Positions 1 through 12,554 are shown, numbered from the stretch's first letter. The stretch: 64,000 nt of DNA from Bugula neritina (GCA_964035545.1 OZ037765.1:11154698-11218697); one strand, 5' to 3'. Notes: generated from the sequence alone by a model not told the origin. Numbers and translations are program-made.

Positions 1-363
1 GGTTGGGTGTGCTATCGTGAGAAACAGGCACCAAGAGTTGGCTTGCTAGCTCTGTCTGCGCCCAGTTGAACCTTAGCAGTGGTTGAATCTGGCTGGACTA
101 TTGCGGAGGAAGTGTGGTGAACTCTTTCCTTGTCTTCAATACTAAACTTATACTAATACTATACTTAACAATTAACTATACTATACTACTAACATTATTA
201 TTATAACTTTAACCAACTTATTATTGTTCCTTTTCCTTTCCATACCCTCCTTTCTCTTTATAAGTTTATCACTACTAGTTATACTATAGTACTCATACTG
301 TTAAGTGTATAATATTATTTATGTTAATACTTATATTTCTCATTCTATCTCTTTTATTTTAAT

Positions 364-1215
364 ATGCCCCCCAAAACGCAAACAAGAAGAGGTCGTGTGG
401 ACAGTGTTGCCTCTGGTGATACTGCTAGTAGCAGGAAAAATACTGAAAAATCAAAATGTGAAAAGTGCAATAAAACCCTGAGTGACTTAACGATCGAGTG
501 TGAGTCCTGCTTTAACTGGTTTCATATTAGATGCGTGGACTTAGATGCGAGTGACATGAACACAATTGAAAAGAGGGGAATCCACTGGTTTTGTGATAAG
601 TGTGATCATGTTCTCAAATCGATTGACTCTAGGTTTAAAGCATTAGAAACAAAGCTTGAAACTTTTATTGACACACAAGAGTCCAAGAGTGATGAAACAT
701 ATGCTAGTGTAGTTTCCAAAATTGAAAAATCTGAAGGTGTTTTAAGCAGGCATCTAAATGACCAAGAGAAATGTATAAAAGACCAAGAAAAACAAATAAA
801 AAATCTTAGAAATGATTTATCAACTGAAAACAGAGCGAGGAATGTCATCATATTTGGCATTAATGAGGGTGAATCATCCCCTGCTGACACAGTCGAACTG
901 GTAAATTCTATGATTTCTGAGTGTAGTTTTATGTTTAATGCCACAAAATCTAATACTATTAGACTAGGGGCTAAAAAAGTAGATAAACCTCGACCTGTTA
1001 GACTCTCACTTGACTCAGAGTTTGACAAGTGGGAACTTTTAAAACGTATTAACAATCTCAAAGTACCAGGTACTTTTGCACGCCTAGACTTAACTAAAGA
1101 AGAGCAAAACAAGGATTTTCAGTTGAGGCAACAGTTAAGAGACGTAAGAAAACAGGATCCTCTAAGCACATACAAAATACAGAAAAACCAAATAGTCAAA
1201 ATATCTACAGATTAA
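364..1215 (+). CDS. LINE ORF1: PHD-finger, coiled-coil nucleic-acid-binding protein
   Basis: 283 residues. An N-terminal basic stretch is followed by a complete C4HC3 PHD finger: Cys32, Cys35, Cys46, Cys49, His54, Cys57, Cys77 and Cys80. Residues about 85-155 are Lys/Glu-rich with heptad character (coiled coil, probably trimerisation or oligomerisation). The C-terminal part (about 160-283), opening with a RNVIIFGI strand, resembles the RRM-like/C-terminal domain of LINE ORF1 proteins. In this family ORF1p binds element RNA and acts as a chaperone in the RNP. The ATG at 364 is the first in a long open frame and follows an AT-rich leader. The last ~118 nt overlap the ORF2 frame. Confidence 0.85.
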   Translation: MPPKTQTRRGRVDSVASGDTASSRKNTEKSKCEKCNKTLSDLTIECESCFNWFHIRCVDLDASDMNTIEKRGIHWFCDKCDHVLKSIDSRFKALETKLETFIDTQESKSDETYASVVSKIEKSEGVLSRHLNDQEKCIKDQEKQIKNLRNDLSTENRARNVIIFGINEGESSPADTVELVNSMISECSFMFNATKSNTIRLGAKKVDKPRPVRLSLDSEFDKWELLKRINNLKVPGTFARLDLTKEEQNKDFQLRQQLRDVRKQDPLSTYKIQKNQIVKISTD

Positions 1216-1286
1216 TTAGCATCAATGCAAGATCAATCAAAGGTAAAATTGCTGAATTACAAGCTATAGCCTCTGACTACGATGTG

Positions 1287-3941
1287 ATGTCTATCACTGA
1301 AACTCATTTAAACCCATCCTATGCTAATGCTCAAATCTTCCATCCAAATAACAAACTGGTTTACAGAAAAGATAGGAATGAATATGGAGGGGGTGTACTA
1401 ATAGCTGTTAATTCGCAAATCTCACATTCTCCAATAGATATACCATCTGAAGCAGAAATAACAGCAATCAAGTTTAATTTTGAATCTAACGTAGCTCCTT
1501 ATATTTTGGTAACATACTACAGACCGCCTTCAACATACAACATTAAACCACTTGTAGATTACATGTCAAAAATCAAAAAACTTTTTCCAGGGTCAACAAT
1601 AGTTCTAACTGGCGATTTTAATTTACCTGGCATCAATTGGAATGACTTCACTTTCTCTAACAGTTGGAGATCTTTTTACAATGACTTCATAGATTTGTTA
1701 TCGGAATTAGACATGGATCAAATTGTTAATGAGCCAACTCATATAGCTGGCAATATACTTGACCTTCTTTGCACTAATTCTAAACATTTAATTTGCGACT
1801 TAAATGTAATCCAACCAGGCGTCAGTGATCACTTTATGATTGAATGCTCAATAAAAGCACCCCAAAAGTTTAAAGAAAGTGTAGAAGATAGTTATACTTT
1901 TGTGTATCACAAAATAAATAGAAACGGTTTTGATTCCTCAATGGCAGCCTTGCTCTCAGAAGTGAACTCTCTAATAAACGATATACAGCCCATTGATACT
2001 GTTTGGTCTACATTTAGAAATGGATTACATTCGGCAATAACTGACCATGTACCTAAAAAGCAATTTAAACCTAGAAAACATTTTCAACCTGTTTGGTTTA
2101 ATAAAGATGCTCAAAGAGCTTACAACAAGCAAAGAAAACTTTACTCACGATACAAGCTCACAGGTGATTCTGTTTTATTTGACAAATACAAAAAACTAAG
2201 GCGTGAAAACAAAAAACTATTTAAAATACTCAAAAAAGACTTCATGTGTGAAAAGTTATACTACCCATTGGCAAATGGAGACTCGAAACCTTTTTACAGA
2301 TATGTTAAAGAAATTAAAGGCAACAATAACAGTATTCAAAGCATTCAAATTAGTGAAAAGACCAGCTCTAATGATTTATCTGACATTGCAAATACTTTGA
2401 ACTTGTATTTTCACAGTGTTTTTACACCAGCATGTGTGCTCCCAGAAGCTCCGGCTCCAACTGATGCAGATAACATATTAGTAACTTCTGAAGGTGTGTT
2501 AAAATTGATTAAGTCTCTCAAAAATGGTAAAGCTTCAGGGCCAGACTCTATTAGCAAACAAAAGCTACTGCTCTCCCCTGAAATTATTTCTTCCCTATTA
2601 GCTTCCATCTACAACTATACATTAACAACAGGTACACTTCCATCAGAGTGGAAGCTGGCTCATGTCACACCAATATTCAAACAAGGAAATCGTGAGTTGC
2701 CCTCTAACTATAGACCAATATCCTTAACATCAATAGTCTGTAAAATGATGGAGCACATTATACTTCACCTTATGCAAAACAAATTGAATGAGATCCTGTC
2801 CATAAACCAGCATGGTTTTAGAAGTCACCTGTCTTGCACAACTCAATTGGCCTGCCTAACACATGACATATTGAGTAATATGGACAATGGAATGGCTACA
2901 CATGCGGCAGTGCTAGATTTCTCTAAGGCCTTTGATTTAGTTCCCCATCATCTGTTGATTCAGAAACTTATTGAGTACAAAGTAAATCCTCTTTTAGTAA
3001 AATGGATATCCTCGTTTCTAACCAGTCGTTTTCAGAGAGTGGTGATTAAAGGCCACAAATCTGATGCTGTAGCTGTTACTTCAGGTGTCCCTCAAGGTAG
3101 CGTTTTAGGGCCTGCACTTTTCACACTTTTCATTAATGACATCACTAAATGTGTAAAATACTGCACTGTAAGGCTCTTCGCGGATGACACTATACTATAT
3201 ACGCATATATCTAAAGACGAAGACAAGGAAAATTTGCAAAATGACCTTAACGCTCTACACAACTGGAGTATTAAAAACTCCATGAAATTCAATGCAACAA
3301 AAAGCAACATCATTGTGTTTGATAAAAGCCCTAAACCTATAACGCACACTTATTATTTGTGCAACGAACAATTAGTACAAAGTAGCTGTGTAAAATACCT
3401 AGGAATCTATTTGGTACATGATCTAAAGTGGGATTATCACATAAACTCAGTAGTCAATAAAGCAATGCGTATTTTAGGATTAATCAAAAATGTACTCTAT
3501 GATGCTCCAGTTAAAGTTAAGCTCATAGCATACACTACCCTGTGTAGACCGCTTCTAGAGTATGCCTGCGAAATTTGGGATCCTGCACATCTCATGCTAA
3601 GCAACAATCTAGAGAAAGTTCAAAACAAGGCAGTACGTTTTGTAAAAAACTTAAAAGGCTGGGATGTCTCAGTGACCGAATCCAAGGCGGAGTTAAACTT
3701 AAAGGCTTTAAATAAATCTAGACAAGAACACAGGTTCACGCTATTCCTCAAAGTGTTGCAGCATGAAGCATTCTTCCCTAACCTAATTAACACTCTTAAC
3801 TCCATGAAATCTCTCCGTAATACCAATATTGGGGACAGTAACTCTTTTAATTCAATATCCTGTAATACTAATAATTTCCTGCATAGCTTCCTCATTAGAA
3901 CAGCCCGTGAACTACGCACGGGAGAAACACTAGCAGACTAA
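1287..3941 (+). CDS. LINE ORF2: AP endonuclease plus reverse transcriptase
   Basis: About 885 residues, intact. The endonuclease domain shows GDFN (about residue 110) and SDH (about 180). The reverse transcriptase shows SGPDSI, GVPQGSVLGP (about 600) and the catalytic FADD (about 632), followed by a conserved C-terminal thumb-like segment. It nicks target DNA and primes reverse transcription at the nick. The first ATG in frame is at 1287, but the conserved first strand of the endonuclease (reading ISINARSIKGK) is encoded upstream at about 1215-1250. The frame is open back to 1098, inside ORF1 in the -1 frame, and holds no ATG there. The true start is therefore upstream of 1287, by non-AUG initiation, reinitiation or frameshifting. 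Confidence 0.93.
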   Translation: MSITETHLNPSYANAQIFHPNNKLVYRKDRNEYGGGVLIAVNSQISHSPIDIPSEAEITAIKFNFESNVAPYILVTYYRPPSTYNIKPLVDYMSKIKKLFPGSTIVLTGDFNLPGINWNDFTFSNSWRSFYNDFIDLLSELDMDQIVNEPTHIAGNILDLLCTNSKHLICDLNVIQPGVSDHFMIECSIKAPQKFKESVEDSYTFVYHKINRNGFDSSMAALLSEVNSLINDIQPIDTVWSTFRNGLHSAITDHVPKKQFKPRKHFQPVWFNKDAQRAYNKQRKLYSRYKLTGDSVLFDKYKKLRRENKKLFKILKKDFMCEKLYYPLANGDSKPFYRYVKEIKGNNNSIQSIQISEKTSSNDLSDIANTLNLYFHSVFTPACVLPEAPAPTDADNILVTSEGVLKLIKSLKNGKASGPDSISKQKLLLSPEIISSLLASIYNYTLTTGTLPSEWKLAHVTPIFKQGNRELPSNYRPISLTSIVCKMMEHIILHLMQNKLNEILSINQHGFRSHLSCTTQLACLTHDILSNMDNGMATHAAVLDFSKAFDLVPHHLLIQKLIEYKVNPLLVKWISSFLTSRFQRVVIKGHKSDAVAVTSGVPQGSVLGPALFTLFINDITKCVKYCTVRLFADDTILYTHISKDEDKENLQNDLNALHNWSIKNSMKFNATKSNIIVFDKSPKPITHTYYLCNEQLVQSSCVKYLGIYLVHDLKWDYHINSVVNKAMRILGLIKNVLYDAPVKVKLIAYTTLCRPLLEYACEIWDPAHLMLSNNLEKVQNKAVRFVKNLKGWDVSVTESKAELNLKALNKSRQEHRFTLFLKVLQHEAFFPNLINTLNSMKSLRNTNIGDSNSFNSISCNTNNFLHSFLIRTARELRTGETLAD

Positions 3942-4004
3942 TAAAAAAAGACCTGAACATCCGATAGTTCCACCTTTCCCCTATTTGGGGTCTTGGAACT
4001 AAAT

Positions 4005-4031
4005 CAAGACAAGACAAGACAAGACAAGACA
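4005..4031 (+). repeat. (AAGAC)n 3' tail of the LINE
   Basis: About five head-to-tail copies of a CAAGA pentamer directly after the 3' UTR. Such tails are the template end used in target-primed reverse transcription by CR1-like elements. Confidence 0.8.
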
Positions 4032-7000
4032 CTTAGTTATCTTTTTTGAAATTGCTGATGAGTTATATAGCAGAAAAATTTAAAAATTAATGACTGAAAT
4101 TATATTACCAACAATGGTAATGATTGTTAAATGATTATATTTATGATTATTAAATTCAATAATGCACAAGATGATGATTACAGTCACTTATAAGTTTCAG
4201 TTTACAGTAAGCAAGTATAATAATAATAATTATTATACTTATACTTATAGTAATAGCATTGATAGTATAACTATTGTTATATTTGTGATCTTTAGTCCTA
4301 AGAATTAATAATACTAATATTAATTATTATAATCATGAAAATTATCATGATACATGATTTTATCATAATGATCATGATCATCATCTATTATGATGATCAT
4401 CATACTTGATGTTATTTTCAACCTGATGGTGATTATATTTATAATAATTATTGATTATTATATAATGATGATCATTTTAATTTTATTAACTTCAAGTTCA
4501 AGTGATTATCATTATGATTACGATTATCACTATTACTATTAGTATTACTATTACTATTAGTTAGCATAACTTACCAACTATAATTTTTAAGCTAAACTTG
4601 AAGACTAAGAGTAAGAGATTAAGTTTTAGTTTAACTGTTAGTCTTACTGTTGGCGTTATACTTAGTCTTATAGTTATACTAATAGTAATTACTAATACTA
4701 ATAGTAATAATACTTATAGTTATAACTTATAAGTAAAAATATATTATTTATTACTAATATTAAAATTTAAATATTATAATTATTGTGATCATCGTTACTC
4801 ATTATTTTGTTTATATTTATTAATACTTAATTATATTGATTATTCAATATCAATATCACTATATGGATATTCATTATTCATGATCATCATATTCATTATG
4901 ATTATTATTATCATTATGATTCAATTTGAATCTCATGATTATGATGTGATTATGGTCACATTCTGATAGTGATTCAGTTTCACTGTTCAAAGCTGAAAGT
5001 GAATAGAATACTATTTCTCACCCAGCTCCAGGTTCAAGAGCATTTCCTTCATTTAAAAACATTGACTGAATTTCAGTGATTACCAATACATTATTACATA
5101 ACTTAAGTTGTGATCATTTATTATTGGAAAGAATGAATTTGGCAGAAAATGACAATGCTGGTGTCATGCTGCGGTCATCTGCCAACTTTTTTGTATAATC
5201 AAAGTTATGATCTCTTTGCAAAAAGAGGCGATAACTCGCTATTGCAGCTAGCATTTGCAGGCTTATAGAACAACATACAAAGATGACGACTCATTTTATC
5301 ATCAGAATCTGGATGAGATAGTTATTGAGCGATAAGAAATTTTCAATCCAAGCAATCGTAAATGATATCTCGCATAAAATGATGTAAGTTTACCATTTTT
5401 AGCACCAACATATGCCTTACCAATTATTTGCTTACCTTTCTGTAACATTTACCTAGTGATAGATTATAATTAATAATAATGATATAATATCAATAATATA
5501 CTAAACTAGAAATAAATTATCATTTTGATAAGTCGTAAGAATAAAACATTGTCAATCACAATATAAATATTAATATGGCTTGGATAGAGACTCATTTACT
5601 CCCAAGTCCTATTAATATTATTCAATGTAATTGAAAATAGTCAAGATCAATAGCCATAGGCATAGGGCTAGGCATAATATTAATTATAATAATGTTTTAT
5701 TAATATTAATAAATAAATAATTAATATTTTAATTTATATTGATCAATATCACATTGATATACTGATACTCATATAGAAATATTGATATTTTAATTTATAA
5801 TCATGAAATAAAAGTTGAATAATTATTTTAAAAAGTTGGATTTCCGTATCATTGTGAGTTAAAGTTGTAACTAAGACTTCAACTTCAAGTTTAAGTTAAA
5901 CTTTTTTATTCAATAATTAATCACTATTAGTATTACTATTAGTATTTATGATTTAACTTTTAGTTTTAGTCTAAGTATTTACTAATTTTAAATTAAAATT
6001 ACTAAAGTAAAAATATTAATCATTGGAAATTAAATTATAAGTATAACTCTTAGTAGTGAGTATAAGTTATAAGGAAATTTAACTTGTTAAATAATTTAGT
6101 TTTATTATTTAGATTTTTAAAATTAGACATTGAATTTATCTCAATAATAGTTAATACTAATAGCATATACTATTTATGTTTATTTTTATTTTATTATAAG
6201 TAATAAATTTTATATTAGTATATACTTATAGTTAGACTATATTTATAGTAATAAATTAAATTTATAATCAATATGACTATAATATGATGATTATTATTAT
6301 AATTGATGTTATCATTATGATTATCATCATCATTATGTCTATGAGTGTGAGTGAATTAGAGCATAATTATAATATTTATTGGTCTCAACAATATAAATAC
6401 TTATGATAATAATTAATAACTAATAAGTCGAGAAGTTACACTTGCTGCGTACCTATCCAAGTTATATTAATATTCATATTGTAATCGAGTAAATTAAAAA
6501 TTTTAATTTATTACTATTACAGTATTAGACTTGATATTTTTATAGTAGTATAACTATAAGTTCAGTATAAGTATTTAGTTTTCAGATCTCATCCCAAATC
6601 TTATAGTTAAACTTAATGTTATAGTTATACTAAAACAATTAAATTTAATATGATAATCATGATAATGATGATAATAATTATTCAATTATTGATTAAAATT
6701 ATTTATCATTGTGAAATTGCTTTAAGACTTAAGAGTTGGGATTGAGTTACCATTACTTATACTTAATATTTATGGTTATAGTTAAACTGGACGGAAATCA
6801 CTAAATGTTTTAATAATAATTGTTACTTATTAGTAATCTAAACTCGATCTGCATATAATAGGCTTGCTCATTCATTTTTACACATTATATTTGCAATACA
6901 AGGAATTTTAGGAAAATTCAATGGGTGCAGGGCATTTTGTACACAAGTCGTTTCGTACCCACTTTTTCAGGTCGTTTCATACACATCAATATAAAATAAC

Positions 7001-8451
7001 TAAAATACATATTTTTTGATATTTATTATTTGATATATGAGTGATAAAATAGTAAAGTACTGCTCACAAGTAACTCGCACATTTCATTTCTTGGCATGCT
7101 TATTTATTGTTGTGATATGTTGATGTTAAGGGGGGACTGCTCTTTTGTTTAGATATTGTTATTAGTAAATGGCAGCACATAGATTAATATAGAATATTGA
7201 TCAATAGGTGTCATGGGAGGTGGGAAAGATACATACTGGGATGCAATAAATAAGTAAGCTACTATCATTCAAGTGGTTATCCAGTGAATTCATTTATTAT
7301 TCATTTTTCTACGTTATGGACAGCAGCTTGTGTATAAAACAACCAATTTATATACGAAACGACTTGTGTACGCAACGACAGTAACTCGCTACATAACCAC
7401 CAAGTGATCAGCATTAACTTGACTATCTGTAGTAACGAGTAACTCAACCATTATAATGTTTATCAATATGGTGATAGTAGTGATTGTTGTTGTTTATATT
7501 ATAATTGGATTGATTACTTTTATTTCTTCATTATTAATTAAGATTGCAATTAGTTCTAAGTGTACACTCAGCCTTGAAAAATACTATCACAATGACATTC
7601 ACATAATCATTATATTATAATGATGTCTGATTATGATCAACTGTCACTTCTAGCTCATTGCATTTGCTAGAATATGAATTTAATTATAAATATAAACTGT
7701 CCATGTTTATTACAATTTTGACTCAATTGATTGTCATTCTGTTTGCTTAGGCCAGAGTCCCATACCTACGGTATTTGAGTTTTTATTCACAAATTATTTT
7801 ACTAATCATTGAAATCGGAAATGTTTTTTAGCAGAAAGATGCCCATGATTGAGATATTTTTTCTTAAAATAAAATTGCTAAAAGATTAAAGTGAACATAT
7901 TTAAATAATGTATTGGTTAATTTGTGTTAATTTAGCAATAAAGAATAATTTTATTAATAGTTACTTCTAGTCCTTCGGCTTCTAGTTACTAAATATATGA
8001 TATCTTCTAGTTATTGCCTATTGCTTCTATCTGAATTATTTGAAATAGATCAGAAAATCTTTTTCTGATCCATTGATTGTGGTTGCAGTTTTCGTTATTT
8101 AAAAAATGTTATGGTTATTACATAATCATAGTAAGAGGATGATTCAATACTGTGTTCATGTGTAGGAATTATATTGTGCTCATAATATGTCATATTTTTA
8201 TACTTTTTATACGCACAATGTTATTATATTTTTACATTGACTACGTATCATTAGGGTGTAATTATTTTGAGCTATTACTCAGTACATTTATAGTTGGAAA
8301 GATGTTTAGTTTAGGAAAGATTTGTGATGGCTGCTAAAAGATACTTTAGTTTATCATATTTTGTTCATTCATGAGAGCCTTGTGTTGCTTTTAGTATCAT
8401 CATTGATTTCTACTGAATTTGTGAAACATCCTACCTCTCTGAGTTCCTGGC
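4032..8451. other. AT-rich intergenic region with degenerate simple repeats
   Basis: No convincing gene. Much of the sequence (about 4200-4760 and 5900-6700) consists of short degenerate words built from TAGTAT, TACTAT, TTATAG and ATCATGAT, many of them locally palindromic. A MITE lies at about 6936-7378. The last ~100 nt before 8452 are the probable 5' UTR/promoter of the CK1 gene; I see no clear TATA box there. Confidence 0.6.
6936..7378. mobile_element. MITE with ~23-bp imperfect terminal inverted repeats (copy 1)
   Basis: The left end (6936-6957) contains GTACACAAGTCGTTTCGTA and the right end (about 7353-7378) contains its inverted complement, TACGAAACGACTTGTGTAC. The ~440-bp interior is AT-rich and non-coding. 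A second, SINE-interrupted copy of the left part lies at 47802-48130, which shows this is a dispersed family. I could not define a target-site duplication. Confidence 0.6.
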
Positions 8452-11400
8452 ATGGAACTGCGGGTAGGTAGTAAATACAGACTAGGCAGAAAAATTGGCA
8501 GTGGGTCTTTTGGAGACATCTACCTCGGTTCGTTTGCACACACCTACATTTCCGAGAGTTTTTTACATTTTATATTCAAATAACTCAACTTGTTGTGCAT
8601 CAATATTTTGTAACCTTCACAATTCACATTTTCTTAATTTATGATTGCAACTAGGTATGTCTAGGCATTGAGTATCAGCTGTATGTATTTATACTGAGTT
8701 GAAGAAATTCGTTTTGTATGATCATATTCTTCTGATTATTTAAAATGTGATTGCTGTTAGAAATAACTAGAAACAAACTTGATAGCATTAGCTCAAACTT
8801 TAGAGTTTAGTAGTTTTATTTAACTGGGTGAAAAACTGTGAGTGAGTGGAAAGAACGTATGCACCTGTAATGTGAACGCTTCTCTTTTTCAAAAACTGTC
8901 CATATAGACTACATTGTAGCTAAATTCACTTCAATTGGATAATATTAATAATAAAAAAGACTTGCAGATGTTTATGCTTTTTAGCTCTTATAGTATAGTG
9001 AAGTTTTATAGTGTGTCAGATTCACATTGAAGTTTACCTGTTGAATAGTACCGGGTTACTCAATGATAAGAACGTAATATCAATACAAATAATGAATTGA
9101 CCCGATTGCCATGCTTGCTATTTCTTATTCAATAGTTTTTGTTTTGTATAGGCACTGATGTGTCCACAGGGGAAGAGGTTGGCGTGAAATTAGAATGTGT
9201 TAAATTGAAACACCCTCAACTTCACATTGAAAGTAAAATTTACAAAATACTGCAAGGAGGTGGTAAGTATAATAAATGTGCATTAAAATTGACTTTATAC
9301 TCCATAAAACTATCATTGCGCTACTTGTAGTAAATAATTTTTTCAGCTTTTAAACTGCGAGACTGTATGTAAGATTTTATATAAAGTCAACGCAGCTTCA
9401 AATATTGCTACTTTTATTTGTGTTGCAGTTGGGATACCGGCCATAAAATGGTGTGGTGCAGAAGGAGATTACAATGTAATGGTAATGGAGCTTCTGGGTC
9501 CGAGTTTAGAGGATCTGTTCAACTACTGCAACAGAAAGTTCTCATTGAAGACAGTATTACTGTTGGCTGATCAGCTGGTTAGTATTAGAAATGTTGAGGT
9601 GGTATAGGCTGATAGGTCTTAGTTACAAGACATGTAGTTTCCTAGTGCTCAAGAATGGTCATTAATATTGTTAGTGGCTGCAGGGTTATTCCCATACACC
9701 ACTTATGATGGCATTGTGTAAGATTTATAGCAAAGATAGGTGAACAGTGATCTAATTATAAAATCTATTCCACTGTATACAACCAGCTACATGCCATTTA
9801 CCTTATAATAAATGACTTCCCTATTTAAGATGTTGGTTTTACGAGTCTCTGGGAAGTCTTTGCGCTTAGTTTTTCACACAAAGGATTATACTCATAACTG
9901 TATCATGATCTTGCTTAGCTGTTGTGGTCATGTTGATAATAATATGCATATTGTGTGTATTCTCTAGTTATTTTGCTCTACAAGTATACATTGTATATTG
10001 ATTTAGTATATTGACAGTGCTCTGTAGTTGAATTGAGCACCTCAATAATCTAGTATTTTAGCATTGAGTTTGATGTGTATCCTGATATGATGGGTTTTTG
10101 ACATTTTATACATTATGTTAATAGACATGCATCTGACACTACTTTCACTGCATGTACAAGTTTCATTTCATCTTGGCTCTGGTTAATCTGAACTAATGGA
10201 AGTTGGCAACTGTGTATGACATGTATGCTATGCTGTAGATAAGCCGAGTGGAATACATTCACTCAAAGAACTTTATACACAGAGATGTCAAGCCAGACAA
10301 TTTTCTAATGGGCCTTGGGAAGAAAGGCAATCTAGTATATATTATTGACTTCGGGTTAGCTAAGAAATATAGAGATAGCAGGACACACCAGCATATAGCT
10401 TACAGAGAGAACAAAAACCTTACTGGGACAGCAAGATATGCCAGTGTGAACACACATCTTGGTATCGGTATGTTTACACACGGCTTCCAGTCTGTTATAA
10501 GCATATATCTTGACTTTAACCTCATTTTTCTTTAGGTTTTCAATTCCAACATTCAAGCTGAGGCCTAGTCTCATGGAAACCTTTATATACAGTGCTCCCT
10601 CCGTATCTCCCAAAGCTGCGGGTCCGAAACCTCAATTCGTGACAGCAGAATACCATATTTAACCGGAGGATCCATTAAAGCTACAAAATGGGGGACCAAG
10701 CCCTTCCCGTGTCCTCTGGAATTTCATGAGAAACGGAACCGTGAGATATGGATGGAGCACCGTATATTGAAGACAAGATTTTAATGTAATAGATTGATGT
10801 GACTGAAACTGTAAACCTGGAAAAGAACATGTATCTGCCACCTTGCCCACTTCACCATATGTCTTCTTTAAGAGGCCTGACTACACGCTAATATAACATG
10901 AATATATACTCTTTCTCAAGCATCACTTAGTAACATCACATTTCTGAAGTTATCTCTCTTAACTTCAGTTTCACATGCTTTTAAAATTAGAATTAATAAT
11001 TGGGAAACATTGATATACGGGTTGTGCTACACCCACACAGCAGCTCTGGTGATATTTATCGTCTGCCCACCATTGCATTATTCTGTTATAGAGCAGAGCC
11101 GTCGAGATGACATGGAGTCACTAGGCTATGTGTTGATGTATTTCCTTAGAGGTTGTCTGCCTTGGCAAGGGCTAAAAGCAGCAACTAAAAGACAGAAATA
11201 CGAGCGCATCAGTGAAAATAAAATGTCTACTCCTATAGAGGAATTATGTAAAGGCTTCCCTTGTAAGTTGGCGTTTTGGCTTGTATATCTTAATCTTCAG
11301 GTATTCATTTTTCAATCATTTAATAGATTTTTGGCCTAAGAAACTTGAGTAAACTGCACATAGATTTTTTTGTATCTTGTACGAAGTGTTATAGACGCTC

Positions 11401-12554
11401 TTTTTAAATTTGTAGCCGAGTTTACAACCTATCTTAACTTTTGTCGATCGTTGAGGTTTGACGATAAGCCTGACTACAGCTATCTTCGTCAGCTCTTTCG
11501 CAATCTATTCCACAGACACGGTTACACTTACGACTATGTGTTTGACTGGAATATGCTTAAGTTTGTAAGTATAAACCTATACATGTTATGATGTGTTGGC
11601 TCTGCGACACATCCTTATAAATATGTGAGTTCGACACTAACAGGCACCAAGAGTCTTATCAACAGTAATCTGCTGGTAGGCTAGCTACTGGTGGGCTTTG
11701 CATTTCATCAGTTTTCTATCCTAAGAATGCTGCATTTTATGGTGGTAATTATGACGCTGTGTATAGTTGTCAATGGATGCTTGATAGGGGGTCATTGAGC
11801 TCTTGTTAGCAGAAATCTGTTCTAGAAGCTGATGAAATCATGTACACTGTATGTGACTAGTCAGGTCTAACGTGCTTGTCATCACATACTTGGTTTTTGC
11901 ACTTTATTTGAATATCAAGGTATTATATTGTATGCATCCTGTGAGTGTAATGCTGCTAGATTAATGTTCTACTCATTTCACGTGTTCTTATTTGTCTTTT
12001 ATACCTACATATGTACAATTATTGGTGTGTACGCAGGGTGCACCGTCTGCACCTGGAGCCACTCCTGCTGGTGATGCTCGACAAGTGCACACCTCATCAA
12101 CTAGACCCGTCCATGGAACAGCCAGTGGTGGTAGACTCAGTAGCTCCCACCCCTCCACGTCCATACCTCTGGCCAACCATCTCCGTGAGTATAATACTCT
12201 GACTCCACATATTGCATCTGGCGCTAAAAGGACTAATTGGGATTTCTGCATATTATTATATAATGCTTTTATTAGATTTTCTTTATTGTATTCAATATTT
12301 TTCTGTTGTCTAATATATGTCGATGCTGAGTTCTAATATTATAAAAGTATTGCTAAGTGTTTAATGCTTTTATAGCCACTGGTGCTGCAAACAACTTCCA
12401 ACTGCCTCACCCAGCTTATCCTCACCATGAACTGACGAGAGACCTCAACAGGATGGCAGCAGCCAGCCCACAGCATCTTCGGGTGATGCCTGGTGTAAGA
12501 ACTAAAGTTGATGCCGTAGTAACGCGGTCTAGGTCTCGTATGCTACGTAAATGA
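8452..12554 (+). CDS. CSNK1D/E: Casein kinase 1 delta/epsilon (Doubletime-type) serine/threonine kinase
   Basis: Eight coding exons: 8452-8527, 9152-9262, 9429-9577, 10239-10467, 11092-11262, 11416-11564, 12037-12184 and 12376-12554 (1212 nt, 403 residues). The order starts with [21 protein letters not shown] (Gly loop). It continues with the catalytic Lys in GVKLECV, the catalytic loop HRDVKPDN, the DFG motif, the CK1-specific SVNTHLG in place of APE, the TKRQKYERI nuclear-signal/anion-site region and the conserved kinase end DWNMLKF. The kinase domain closely matches vertebrate CK1 delta/epsilon, which phosphorylates PER, Dishevelled and other substrates in the clock and Wnt pathways. The tail (about residues 297-403) is Ser/Thr-, His- and Pro-rich, as expected of the autoinhibitory region. 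Splice sites are GT-AG and the frame is continuous. Paralogue assignment between delta and epsilon is not possible for an invertebrate. Confidence 0.96.

Larger units (their letters stand above)
1..4031 (+). mobile_element. Full-length-looking non-LTR retrotransposon (CR1/Jockey superfamily)
   Basis: A two-ORF LINE: a leader of about 363 nt, ORF1 (364-1215), ORF2 (endonuclease plus reverse transcriptase, to 3941), a short 3' UTR (3942-4004) and a terminal (AAGAC)n tail at about 4005-4031. A PHD-finger ORF1, an APE-type endonuclease and a short-repeat 3' tail instead of poly(A) are typical of CR1-like clades. Both ORFs are uninterrupted, which suggests a recent insertion. The 5' end may lie outside the window, so completeness of the leader is unknown. 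I found no target-site duplication, as is common for CR1 elements. Confidence 0.9.

Noticed and set aside
606-1112. 168-codon minus-strand open frame across LINE ORF1
   Set aside because: Shadow of ORF1; no domain.
4200-6700. Many ATCATGAT and TATAATAT palindromes as possible regulatory or origin sites
   Set aside because: They are expected by chance in sequence this rich in A, T and short repeats.
11641-11655. CAGGCACCAAGAGT shared with the LINE leader (about 26-39)
   Set aside because: Only 14 nt match and flanking sequence does not, so it cannot be called a LINE fragment.
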